This document shows positions 1-6,504 of a stretch of 16,707 nt of DNA, in pieces. This stretch comes from Firmicutes bacterium UBA1768. GTDB taxonomy: Bacteria; Bacillota; Clostridia; Peptostreptococcales; Anaerovoracaceae. Position 1 is the first letter of the stretch. Every line of letters starts with the position of its first letter. The translations under genes and the position numbers were made by a program. A model generated the notes under the pieces. It saw only the letters and a program-made list of their open reading frames with translations. It did no database searches and had not been told where the DNA came from. Where the stretch lies: NCBI GenBank assembly GCA_002315335.1, contig DCGW01000028.1:1-16707 (forward strand), written 5' to 3'.

Positions 1-1400
1 AGGTGAGAAATTGTAACACCACCTGACTTCTTTGAGTCATACTGGAAATATGCCTGAACCTTTTTGTCGGTATAATCGCCGATAATCTTTACGCTGTTTT
101 TATTTGCACCAACCGTTCCGTCAGCTCCGAGGCCCCAGAACTTACAAGCTATTGTCCCCCTGGCAGCAACATCAGGGTTCATGCTTACTGGTAAGGACAG
201 ACCCGTAACGTCATCTGTAATAGAAACAGTGAACTCTTTCTTTGGATTATCGCTCCATAGGTTTTCAAATACCGCCAGAATATCTCCCGGCTGTGTGTCC
301 TTAGAGCCAAGACCATATCTGCCGCCTGTCACCAAAACATTTTCAAACTTTGAGCCGCGCAAGGCTGATATTACATCGAGGTACAGTGGCTCACCTGTTC
401 CACCCGGTTCTTTTGTTCTGTCAAGCACCGCAATCTTTTTAACAGTATCAGGAATTGCGTTTATTAAATGCTTTACAGAAAACGGTCGATAGAGATGAAC
501 CTCCACTATGCCTGTTTTTTTGCCATTATTATTAAGATAATCTATCAGCTCCTCTGCTGCTTCACAGACCGAGCCCATTGCAATCAGTATTTCTTCTGCA
601 TCCTCGGCGCCATAATAATTGAAAAGCTTATAGTCGGTTCCGATTTTTTTATTTATTCTTTCAAGCCTTTCCTCCACTATTCCGACAGTATCGGCATATA
701 CTGAGTTTGATGCTTCTCTGTGCTGGAAGAAGGTTTCAGGCTGCTCAGCCGAACCCATGCTGTATGGGTTTGCCGGATGAAAGGAGGTGTTCTTATATCG
801 TTTTATTGCCTCATCATCAACCATTGATTTCAGCTCATCATAGTCCCAGATTTCTATCTTCTGGTTTTCGTGAGAGGTTCTGAAGCCGTCGAAGAAATGA
901 AGCACCGGAAGCTTCCCCTCAATTGCGGAAAGATGCGCTGCAGCAGCTAAATCCATCGCCTGCTGAACACTGTTTGAGGCAAGCATGGCAAAGCCCGTCT
1001 GTCTGCAGCCCATAACATCGGAATGATCACCGAAAATAGACAAAGCATGTGTGGAAACAGCTCTTGCCGCCACATGAAAGACTACAGGAATCTGTTCAGC
1101 CGCTATTTTATACATATTAGGAATCATAAGCAGCAGGCCCTGCGAAGCAGTAAAGGTTGTAGTATATGATCCTGCTACCGCAGAACCGTGAACTGCTCCT
1201 GCAGCTCCGCCTTCAGACTCCATTTCAATTATCTCTACCTCTTCACCAAAAATGTTTTTTCTGCCGGCAGCTGCCCATTCATCCATGCTCTCTGCCATCG
1301 GAGATGAAGGAGTAATCGGATATATCGCCGCAACCTCGGAAAAAGCGTATGCTACATGTGCCGCTGCTGTATTTCCATCCATTGTTTTAAGTTTTCTCAT
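1..1400 (-). CDS. nifJ: Pyruvate:ferredoxin (flavodoxin) oxidoreductase, N-terminal part, cut by window edge
   Basis: Oxidative decarboxylation of pyruvate to acetyl-CoA and CO2 with electrons passed to ferredoxin or flavodoxin; a TPP and Fe-S cytoplasmic enzyme central to anaerobic metabolism. Reading leftward from ATG at 1400 the frame stays open to the window edge (about 466 codons; the family is usually near 1,170 residues). The start reads MRKLKTMDGNTAAAHVAYAF, followed by the family-typical YPITPSSPMAE and EMESEGGAAGAVHG segments of the pyruvate/TPP-binding domain I. Later come a domain II stretch with EVHLYRPF and DRTKEPG, and the beginning of the gamma-type domain, with YFQYDSKKSGGVTISH at the edge. 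The start lies 5 bp after the polyferredoxin stop. Its GGAG site is inside the last codons of that gene, so translational coupling is likely. The 3' end is outside the window; nothing visible is broken. Confidence 0.96.
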   Translation of the reverse strand, partial: MRKLKTMDGNTAAAHVAYAFSEVAAIYPITPSSPMAESMDEWAAAGRKNIFGEEVEIIEMESEGGAAGAVHGSAVAGSYTTTFTASQGLLLMIPNMYKIAAEQIPVVFHVAARAVSTHALSIFGDHSDVMGCRQTGFAMLASNSVQQAMDLAAAAHLSAIEGKLPVLHFFDGFRTSHENQKIEIWDYDELKSMVDDEAIKRYKNTSFHPANPYSMGSAEQPETFFQHREASNSVYADTVGIVEERLERINKKIGTDYKLFNYYGAEDAEEILIAMGSVCEAAEELIDYLNNNGKKTGIVEVHLYRPFSVKHLINAIPDTVKKIAVLDRTKEPGGTGEPLYLDVISALRGSKFENVLVTGGRYGLGSKDTQPGDILAVFENLWSDNPKKEFTVSITDDVTGLSLPVSMNPDVAARGTIACKFWGLGADGTVGANKNSVKIIGDYTDKKVQAYFQYDSKKSGGVTISH

Positions 1401-1405
1401 CAGTA

Positions 1406-2695
1406 TCATTCTCCTTCACTATTATTCAAAACGGCTCTCTGAAGATATATATATTCCGGTACAACACGATCCCCTATAACCCGTCTTGAACATACATATT
1501 CACAGGCATGACAGCTTTCACATACCTCAGGATCCACTACGCAATGCCTGCCTTCCAAATAAATTGCGCTGTTAGGACAATTTTCTTCGCAATCACCACA
1601 GCCTGCGCATGCAACACCGCAGATTTCAGATTTTTCTTTATAATCAGCCACCGAAGAACAAGGTATCATTCTTGCACCTTTATATGGAACAATGCTGATA
1701 ATGCTCCTTGGGCAGGTATATAAGCAGTCTTTGCAGCCGACACACTTATCCACGTCAACCTTAGCTGTTCCGTTAACCAGGCTGATCGCATCGTATCTGC
1801 ATACCCTTGTGCAGTCTCCCAAGCCTATGCACCCTGTAGTACAAAGCTTATTGTCCTTAGGATTTGTGTTCATTGCCGCTTCCCTGCAGCCTGTAAAGCC
1901 TAAGCCCTTTAATAATTCTCCGGACTTATAGCCTCCCCTGCAGGCAACAAAGGCAACCCTTTCCTTAAGTATTGTTATGTCGTGGAGGGTATCCACAATA
2001 ATCTTTTTCTTGCACTTTGTAACGCATGCAGTACAGCCCGAGCAGGTAGAATAATCAATGATCGCATGGTTGTTTACTATGGAGATGCTTCCCGATGGGC
2101 AAGCTCTTTCGCATTCTCCGCAGGCAATGCAGCCGAAGCCGCAGCTCTTTCTGACAATATCCTCATCCTCTTCTGTTGATGAGCAAGGAATGAAATTTGT
2201 TGCTTGTGCAGGAATTATTTTAATAATCTTCTGAAGGCAAACGCCCATATCGGCACATGCCCCGCAGCCATTACATTTATCTCTGTCGATAATTATCTTT
2301 CTGTCCTTAAGGCTCATTGCTCCAAACTTACAAACCTCAATGCAGCTTCCAAGACCAAGACAGCCGCTTCTGCACTGACCCGGTCTGTAGCCTCGATCTT
2401 TAGCCTCCTCACAAGAGGCTGCTCCCTCAAGCTGACTTTCGGTGAATGGTTTGCCGCTGCAGGCAACAAATGCCACTTTCTTTATTACTTTTACGGACTC
2501 TCTTCCCAAAACTTCAGCTATAGAATCGACCGTTTCCTGGCTGCACGCCGGACAAAGGTTTACCGCCCCACCTTCAGAGATAGCCTGTGCACAGTTTCCG
2601 CAGCTTATTTCACCGCAGCCCCCATGTCCGGAGCAATCTCCTCCGGGAAGAAATGAAATTATTTTTTCCACAATTATTTCCTTCGAGCTATTCAA
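1406..2695 (-). CDS. Soluble RnfB-like polyferredoxin with duplicated Fe-S module
   Basis: Predicted multi-cluster electron carrier of 429 residues with about 47 cysteines. Residues 15-52 resemble the RnfB four-cysteine domain (FLPGGDC...CGNCAQAI.EGG...CP.C). Two homologous modules follow, about 73-233 and 247-407. Each has VAFVAC, a CxxGCxGLGxC segment, a CxGC cluster motif, an IPCSS turn, a CxxCGxCExxCP motif and a last CxxCxxC cluster, so about eight or more [4Fe-4S] sites are possible. RnfB's N-terminal membrane anchor is absent, suggesting a cytoplasmic protein. The gene is directly upstream of nifJ with a 5-bp gap, which suggests a role as PFOR electron partner (inference). I chose TTG at 2695 because an AAGGAAGGAGGG site sits 6 bp before it. 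A frame-compatible TTG at 2797 lacks such a site and would add 34 residues unlike RnfB. A regulatory or scaffold role is also possible. Confidence 0.85.
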   Translation of the reverse strand: MNSSKEIIVEKIISFLPGGDCSGHGGCGEISCGNCAQAISEGGAVNLCPACSQETVDSIAEVLGRESVKVIKKVAFVACSGKPFTESQLEGAASCEEAKDRGYRPGQCRSGCLGLGSCIEVCKFGAMSLKDRKIIIDRDKCNGCGACADMGVCLQKIIKIIPAQATNFIPCSSTEEDEDIVRKSCGFGCIACGECERACPSGSISIVNNHAIIDYSTCSGCTACVTKCKKKIIVDTLHDITILKERVAFVACRGGYKSGELLKGLGFTGCREAAMNTNPKDNKLCTTGCIGLGDCTRVCRYDAISLVNGTAKVDVDKCVGCKDCLYTCPRSIISIVPYKGARMIPCSSVADYKEKSEICGVACAGCGDCEENCPNSAIYLEGRHCVVDPEVCESCHACEYVCSRRVIGDRVVPEYIYLQRAVLNNSEGE

Positions 2696-2701
2696 ATCTG
2701 A

Positions 2702-2713
2702 CCCTCCTTCCTT
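2702..2713 (-). promoter_or_regulatory. Ribosome binding site that fixes the polyferredoxin start
   Basis: On the minus strand AAGGAAGGAGGG is followed by TCAGAT and then TTG at 2695. The match to the anti-Shine-Dalgarno sequence and its spacing make this TTG the probable start. The longer open frame beginning at 2797 has no comparable site. Confidence 0.8.
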
Positions 2714-2723
2714 TATCATCAAG

Positions 2724-2835
2724 TCTGAAAGCAATGCTGTTTCAGACCATATAAAGCTTGATTTATATGGAAATTTTTTCCATTTTTCAACATTCAATTA
2801 TATTGCCGTCTGTATATAAAAAATTTTTACATACA
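2724..2835 (-). promoter_or_regulatory. Hairpin-rich leader of the polyferredoxin-nifJ transcript
   Basis: Between the probable promoter and the ribosome binding site lie four consecutive inverted repeats. They are: 2811-2835, a near-perfect 12-bp-arm palindrome around an A/T core; 2767-2783, arms ATGGAAA/TTTCCAT with 3-nt spacer; 2747-2770, perfect 9-bp arms CCATATAAA/TTTATATGG with 6-nt spacer; and 2724-2746, arms TCTGAAA/TTTCAGA with 9-nt spacer. The second and third overlap at the ATGG, so as RNA only one of them could form fully. None is followed by a U-run, so these are not plain terminators. They could be operators or a structured 5' UTR controlling translation. I do not recognise a known riboswitch class. 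Confidence 0.5.
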
Positions 2836-2854
2836 ACACTTATCTACTAAGCAC

Positions 2855-2863
2855 ATTATACCA
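2855..2863 (-). promoter_or_regulatory. Extended -10 promoter for the polyferredoxin-nifJ operon
   Basis: The minus strand reads TGGTATAAT here, a perfect TATAAT with the TGn extension. No good -35 hexamer is seen 16-18 bp upstream (that side is T-rich), as is common for extended -10 promoters. Transcription would begin near 2848, giving a leader of about 150 nt before the TTG at 2695. Confidence 0.55.
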
Positions 2864-2931
2864 ATTCTGCAAAAAAATCGGTAGTATTTATTAAATATTT
2901 TTGATGAAACAAAATATATTTTGCTGTACAG

Positions 2932-2963
2932 AAAAAGGACTCCCTGAGTTTATCAAAGGAGTC
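2932..2963 (-). terminator. Rho-independent terminator after nnrE
   Basis: About 12 bp beyond the nnrE stop, the minus strand has GACTCC, a 14-nt loop region and GGAGTC, followed by CTTTTT. This separates nnrE from the polyferredoxin-nifJ operon downstream. Confidence 0.75.
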
Positions 2964-2974
2964 ACTTTATATGT

Positions 2975-3664
2975 TTATTCAATTATTACTATTCCTATAT
3001 CAACGTTGACCTTATTTTTCATGCAGTCATCAGCCATTCCTCTGAAATGCCCGAATTTAAAGGTTCCTATTGACACTGTGAGGTCTGATTTTACATACAG
3101 CTCGCCCTCTCCGGTATCTCCGTTAAGACCGCTGTTTATGTCTGCAGAAACCACGTAGGCACCGGCAGCCCCCACACGATTGATTTCCTCTATAGCCGAA
3201 GCATAGGGCTCTTTTACTTTTCCGGAAAAACCTGTCCCCAGTATGCAGTCGCAGATGCTGTTATACCCTTCCAGTACGCCTTGCTCTAAAGGTAAAACAT
3301 CAACCTCCTTACCCATGCAAAGCTTCTTATCTGAGTACCCGTCTTTTTCGAGCAGCTTAACAGCAACACCCTCGTCAGCCGCCCTGTTAAAATAATAGCC
3401 TCCGTCCTCAGAAAACATATCCGAAAGCAGAAAAACAGTGCATTCAATTCCGTTTCTTTTCAGGAGCTCTGCCACCACATATCCATCGCCTGCATTGTTT
3501 CCCTTTCCACAGACCACAGCAACCGGAGGCTTCCATTCCGCACTGTCAAATATTCCCTGTCCCGCACGCCACATCAGTTCTTTAGAAGGAATAAGGTTTT
3601 TTATAGTATATGCATCGCTGTCGCGCATAGTCTTTACAGATACCATCCTGATTTTTTCTTCCAT
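2975..3664 (-). CDS. nnrE: NAD(P)H-hydrate epimerase (YjeF N-terminal domain), stand-alone
   Basis: Epimerises the S and R forms of damaged, hydrated NAD(P)H so that the partner dehydratase NnrD can repair them; cytoplasmic metabolite repair. The 229-residue protein is a single YjeF_N domain: VCGKGNNAGDGYVVA (about 51-65) is the conserved nucleotide-binding GNGNNxGDG motif, CDCILGTGFSG (138-148) holds a conserved Asp, and ADINSGLNGDTGE (174-186) corresponds to the DIPSGxxxxTG motif. In many bacteria this domain is fused to NnrD (about 500 residues in all); no NnrD domain is present or adjacent here. The ATG at 3664 has a GAGG site 6 bp upstream, so I prefer it to the GTG at 3676, which overlaps that site. 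The gene stands between two terminators and is probably monocistronic, though I see no convincing promoter in the short gap before it. Confidence 0.88.
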   Translation of the reverse strand: MEEKIRMVSVKTMRDSDAYTIKNLIPSKELMWRAGQGIFDSAEWKPPVAVVCGKGNNAGDGYVVAELLKRNGIECTVFLLSDMFSEDGGYYFNRAADEGVAVKLLEKDGYSDKKLCMGKEVDVLPLEQGVLEGYNSICDCILGTGFSGKVKEPYASAIEEINRVGAAGAYVVSADINSGLNGDTGEGELYVKSDLTVSIGTFKFGHFRGMADDCMKNKVNVDIGIVIIE

Positions 3665-3721
3665 AATCCGCCTCACAATTTATCATTTTCGATTATTTCC
3701 ATTTTTGCAGGTTTTCTAATT

Positions 3722-3753
3722 AAAAAACCCACTTTATGATACCATAAAGCAGG
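3722..3753 (-). terminator. Rho-independent terminator after the exonuclease gene
   Basis: On the minus strand an 11-bp stem (CCTGCTTTATG paired with CATAAAGTGGG, two G-U pairs) closes a GTAT tetraloop and is followed by six T residues. It lies 27 bp beyond the stop at 3780. Confidence 0.88.
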
Positions 3754-3779
3754 TCCTATTGTTAGTATTTTGACTGATA

Positions 3780-4667
3780 TTAATAATTCTCTGTCAGCAG
3801 TTTCTCAATCTCTCTGAAGATTTGAATGGCTGAAGCACCTTCCCCCGGTTCAGAAAAAACGTCAAATTTCAAGGAAAACCCCTCTTTCAGAGCATTTGCC
3901 ATGAGTGTATGGTTTTCTCCATAAAGCTCCACATCCATAGAAAGACCTTCAACCTCGCCCTTCACCGTTACCTGACCTGCCACCTTCACGTCCGAAATAT
4001 AATACATCGCTTCTCCAGCCTTTACAGGGAAACCTGTTTTCAGCAAAGCCCCATATAAATCAATCTTTTCCAATATGGAATTGAGCGCCGGAAAGCAGGA
4101 AAGATCTTCAAAGTTATGCAGCAGCAGAAACTTTCCAGCCGCCTTGTCACCCTTTTCGGAAAAATGCCTGTATAGCTCTATGCAATCCTTTCCGGAAAAC
4201 TTATCCTCTCGAATAACTCCCGCCAGTCTTTCAACAGTCTTTAGCTTTAAATCAGGCAGAATTTTTTTCACATAAGATGCCCTCAAAAGCTTAAGATAGT
4301 CAACCGACCGCCTTACATCGAGGCTTCTGTTAAGCTTCAGCTTTTCGCTCCTTCTATTAATAAAAGGAATATCAAACGCAGTACCATTGTAATTCAGATA
4401 AATATCAAAGTCCTCAATGAAGTCGAAGAAGGCAGCAAGCATCTCCTTTTCCTCAGACTTTGATGAAGCTAAAAACTGAGTCACTCTCGTTCCACCTTCA
4501 GTATTTGTAAGAACTCCTATAAGATAGACAAAGGCTCTATCAGGAGAAAGTCCCGTAGTCTCTATATCTATTACCGCCGGCTTCAAACCATTAAAGCAGG
4601 TTATTTTTTCTGATATAATTGGAAGCTTCGATGCAACTTCATTTTTAATAATATTCATAAACTTCAT
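3780..4667 (-). CDS. YprB-type ribonuclease H-like DEDD exonuclease, predicted
   Basis: Predicted 3'-5' nuclease of the RNase H-like fold (RNase_H_2 / YprB group); substrate unknown. The 295 residues carry the expected acidic set: AVIDIETTGLSP with Asp34 and Glu36, the YNGTAFDIPFI motif with Asp99, and HNFEDL with His184 and Asp188 where many relatives have a Tyr-x3-Asp motif. Residues 205-295 form a C-terminal part I do not recognise. The gene is transcribed alone, with a promoter at 4762-4790 and a terminator at 3722-3753. Unusually, the ATG has no ribosome binding site: the seven bases before the last upstream A are all U in the RNA and belong to the tail of a terminator-like hairpin. A second ATG at residue 4 has no better site. 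Biochemical role is inferred from family only. Confidence 0.82.
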   Translation of the reverse strand: MKFMNIIKNEVASKLPIISEKITCFNGLKPAVIDIETTGLSPDRAFVYLIGVLTNTEGGTRVTQFLASSKSEEKEMLAAFFDFIEDFDIYLNYNGTAFDIPFINRRSEKLKLNRSLDVRRSVDYLKLLRASYVKKILPDLKLKTVERLAGVIREDKFSGKDCIELYRHFSEKGDKAAGKFLLLHNFEDLSCFPALNSILEKIDLYGALLKTGFPVKAGEAMYYISDVKVAGQVTVKGEVEGLSMDVELYGENHTLMANALKEGFSLKFDVFSEPGEGASAIQIFREIEKLLTENY

Positions 4668-4668
4668 T

Positions 4669-4704
4669 AAAAAAACAAAATAAGCCGGGGAAGGCTTATT
4701 TTGT
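4669..4704 (-). terminator. Terminator-like hairpin in the exonuclease leader (possible attenuator)
   Basis: On the minus strand a perfect 12-bp-arm hairpin (ACAAAATAAGCC / GGCTTATTTTGT, 6-nt loop TTCCCC) is followed by a seven-U tract, one A and then the ATG at 4667. It has the form of an intrinsic terminator but lies after the probable promoter and before the gene on the same strand. Attenuation is the simplest reading. It could instead end another short minus-strand transcript. Confidence 0.65.
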
Positions 4705-4735
4705 CAAAAGGGGTATTGGGATTAGAGATTAATGA

Positions 4736-4753
4736 GGTTATCAGGGGATAACC
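4736..4753. repeat. Perfect inverted repeat at the exonuclease transcription start
   Basis: Arms GGTTATC and GATAACC separated by AGGG. The repeat begins within a few bases of the predicted start point (about 4755), so it could be an operator or a 5'-terminal hairpin preceding the terminator-like hairpin. Confidence 0.5.
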
Positions 4754-4761
4754 ACACGTAG

Positions 4762-4790
4762 ATAATAACCTAAAAAAAGCTAAAATGCAA
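4762..4790 (-). promoter_or_regulatory. Promoter for the exonuclease gene
   Basis: Minus strand TTGCAT (4790-4785), 17-bp spacer, TATTAT (4767-4762). Predicted start near 4755, giving a leader of about 88 nt that contains two hairpins. Confidence 0.6.
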
Positions 4791-5043
4791 TACTTTTTTG
4801 AAAAATCATTAATAATTTCTTCACATCTGTTTTATTTGGTTTATTTATCAAATATGTAATGAAAAATACCGAAGTTTCACATCAACATCAATAAATATTA
4901 ATAAAATCTATATACAGATTTGTATATTTTTGTTATTATTCTAATCATAAAACAGTTTTCGGAAAAGTGCCTTTTGCATCAGTAACGGTCGTTCTAAGCT
5001 GCTTAAGTTTATTTCACTTTATTACGTTTGAGGAGGAATGCAT
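4791..5043. other. AT-rich divergent intergenic region upstream of the EutH-like gene
   Basis: No gene is seen. The stretch is AT-rich. It holds a small inverted repeat AAATCT/AGATTT at 4904-4921, then TTGTAT (4920-4925) about 16 bp before TAATCA, a weak possible plus-strand promoter. Closer to the gene, AACG-GT-CGTT and TAAGC-T-GCTTA form two short potential stems, followed by AGGAGG at 5031-5036. I found no recognisable riboswitch and no convincing EutV-type paired hairpins with the diagnostic loop bases. Confidence 0.4.
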
Positions 5044-6474
5044 ATGGAAGGTATATATTTTATTATGTTTATCTTTTTATGCATAAGCGTAGTAGATAAG
5101 ATACGAAAAAACAAGCATGGCTATGGTCAGGATTTTGACACAGGTATCGCTACCATGGGTCCCGTAGCAATGTGTTTAATTGGCATGTACGGCTTAGGTA
5201 CTTATCTTGTAGAAAACAACACCGAGCATATTGCTAATTTATCAAATATTATGCCCTTTGACCCGTCACTTATCATAGGTATGCTTCTTGCCTCCGACTT
5301 CGGTTCATTGCCGATTTGTCTTGGCATGGCGGACACAAGGGCCATGGGTTTGTTTTCGGGAATAGCTTTAGGCGCAACAATCGGAGCCTCTATCTCTTTT
5401 TCGATTCCGTCCTGTTTGGCTGCAATAAAAGGGAAAAAAGATACTGAGCATTTTTTGATCGGAGCAGCCATTGGCATAGCCACTATTCTTCCAGGAGCTT
5501 GCATTTCAGGCCTTGTGTATGAAGTTAATGGAATAGAATTGATAATAAACTGTATTCCGCTTGCGCTTATTTGCCTAGCTTTGATTGCCGGCTTTATGCT
5601 TTCTCCCAAGAAGACCTCTGCCGCTTTGGGGGCTTTCGGAAACATAGTAATGGCAATATGCACAATTTGTTTTGCTATCGTTTCCTTTGGAATACTTTTT
5701 CCTGAGAGAGCCTTCATTGACAGCGTAACGCTGGGAGATGCAGTGCTTTCCACAGCAAAAATGGCAATAATAATTGTCGGTTCACTCAGTTTTACAAAGT
5801 TTGCGATAAGGCATTTTAATCCTTTGTTGAAATTCCTCGCAAATCTGATGAAAACCAATGAATATGCTGTAGTAGGACTTGTTCTTTCTCTTACAACCTG
5901 CATTGCAATGATTCCAATCTACAAGCTCATGGACAGGAGAGGTCAAAAAATCAATGCTGCTTTTGCAATTTCCGGCTCCTTTATTATTGGCGGTCAGATG
6001 AGTTATTGTTCAATATTCACGACTTCCGAAGAGATGGTTGGTTTCTTCATTTGCAAAATAATAAGCGGCATTTTGGCAATTTCGGTTGTCTGCATGTTAG
6101 ATACAGCACGCTCAAGAACCATGTATTCTATTGAGTTATATAATAAGCTAAATGAAAATACCAGGAGGGCAATAATGGTAAATAGTAATGAAAATTCTGT
6201 AAATATCAGTTTAAGCTGTTCAAATAAGCTGCTCGAAGCAATGGGAAATAATCCCGAGCTCAACGCTGCGGTAAATGCAGTTATTGAAAGGTTTTTCAAC
6301 TCAGATTGGGGATATGTTTCTGAGGATGCAATGGCAGAAAACGACAAGGTCATTCTTGTTCGTCAAGGTAAAATCGAAGCTGAATACAAAACTGATCAAT
6401 GTGACTTTTCTGTAGAAATGACATTTTCCGACAAAGAAAATGCCAGTGTAATGGTAGATTTTCTTGAAGAATGA
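5044..6474 (+). CDS. EutH-family transporter with a C-terminal DWG-type extra domain
   Basis: Integral membrane protein related to the ethanolamine permease EutH; the substrate here is unknown. Residues 1-355 are a series of hydrophobic helices with EutH-like features: an N-terminal VVDKI, FDTGIATMGPVAM, MLLASDFGSLP, SIPSCLAAI, and MDRRGQKINAAFAISGSF, which matches EutH's MDxRGxxINxAFAxSxxF. EutH proteins usually end soon after this region (E. coli about 408 residues). Here a charged linker leads into about 99 cytosolic residues (378-476) holding FFNSDWGYVSEDAMAENDK, resembling a small domain seen as a free protein in Firmicutes. I chose ATG 5044 because AGGAGG lies 7 bp before it; ATG 5038 is only 1 bp from that site. 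A cytidylate-kinase-like gene follows after 30 bp. No other eut genes are in the window, so ethanolamine transport is not established. Confidence 0.8.
   Translation: MEGIYFIMFIFLCISVVDKIRKNKHGYGQDFDTGIATMGPVAMCLIGMYGLGTYLVENNTEHIANLSNIMPFDPSLIIGMLLASDFGSLPICLGMADTRAMGLFSGIALGATIGASISFSIPSCLAAIKGKKDTEHFLIGAAIGIATILPGACISGLVYEVNGIELIINCIPLALICLALIAGFMLSPKKTSAALGAFGNIVMAICTICFAIVSFGILFPERAFIDSVTLGDAVLSTAKMAIIIVGSLSFTKFAIRHFNPLLKFLANLMKTNEYAVVGLVLSLTTCIAMIPIYKLMDRRGQKINAAFAISGSFIIGGQMSYCSIFTTSEEMVGFFICKIISGILAISVVCMLDTARSRTMYSIELYNKLNENTRRAIMVNSNENSVNISLSCSNKLLEAMGNNPELNAAVNAVIERFFNSDWGYVSEDAMAENDKVILVRQGKIEAEYKTDQCDFSVEMTFSDKENASVMVDFLEE
6163..6177 (+). promoter_or_regulatory. Internal Shine-Dalgarno and in-frame ATG inside the EutH-like gene
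   Basis: AGGAGGG at 6163-6169 precedes ATG at 6175 with 6 bp between AGGAGG and the ATG, as good as any start in the window. The ATG is in frame (Met378) exactly between the membrane part and the extra domain. In the next frame a TAA overlaps this ATG (TAATG), the usual form of coupled genes. Confidence 0.65.
6175..6474 (+). CDS. Possible internal in-frame product: free DWG-type domain protein
   Basis: If the internal start at 6175 is used, a soluble 99-residue protein beginning MVNSNENSVNISL would be made in addition to the full-length transporter fusion. It contains LLEAMGNNPEL, then ERFFNSDWGYVSEDAMAENDK and a GKIEAEYKT strand. From memory this resembles a family of small free-standing Firmicutes proteins with a GDWG...ED...N motif and no established function. 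That likeness is an inference from motif pattern only. The same residues are also the C-terminus of the larger protein, so this is a dual-product proposal, not a separate locus. Confidence 0.45.
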   Translation: MVNSNENSVNISLSCSNKLLEAMGNNPELNAAVNAVIERFFNSDWGYVSEDAMAENDKVILVRQGKIEAEYKTDQCDFSVEMTFSDKENASVMVDFLEE

Positions 6475-6504
6475 TGCCGTTTCGTTTTCGACGGGAGGTG
6501 TAAA

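Noticed and set aside
2696..2797. Longer polyferredoxin starting at TTG 2797
   Set aside because: No ribosome binding site precedes it, the added 34 residues do not look like RnfB, and the stretch coincides with the inverted repeats of the leader; TTG 2695 has an excellent site.
4950..5043. EutV/ANTAR-type paired hairpins upstream of the EutH-like gene
   Set aside because: Two short stems are present but I do not see the paired hexaloop pattern of ANTAR targets nor a terminator overlapping the second stem.
5202..5903. Minus-strand open frame of 233 codons opposite the EutH-like gene
   Set aside because: Antisense to a clearly recognisable transporter and matches no family.
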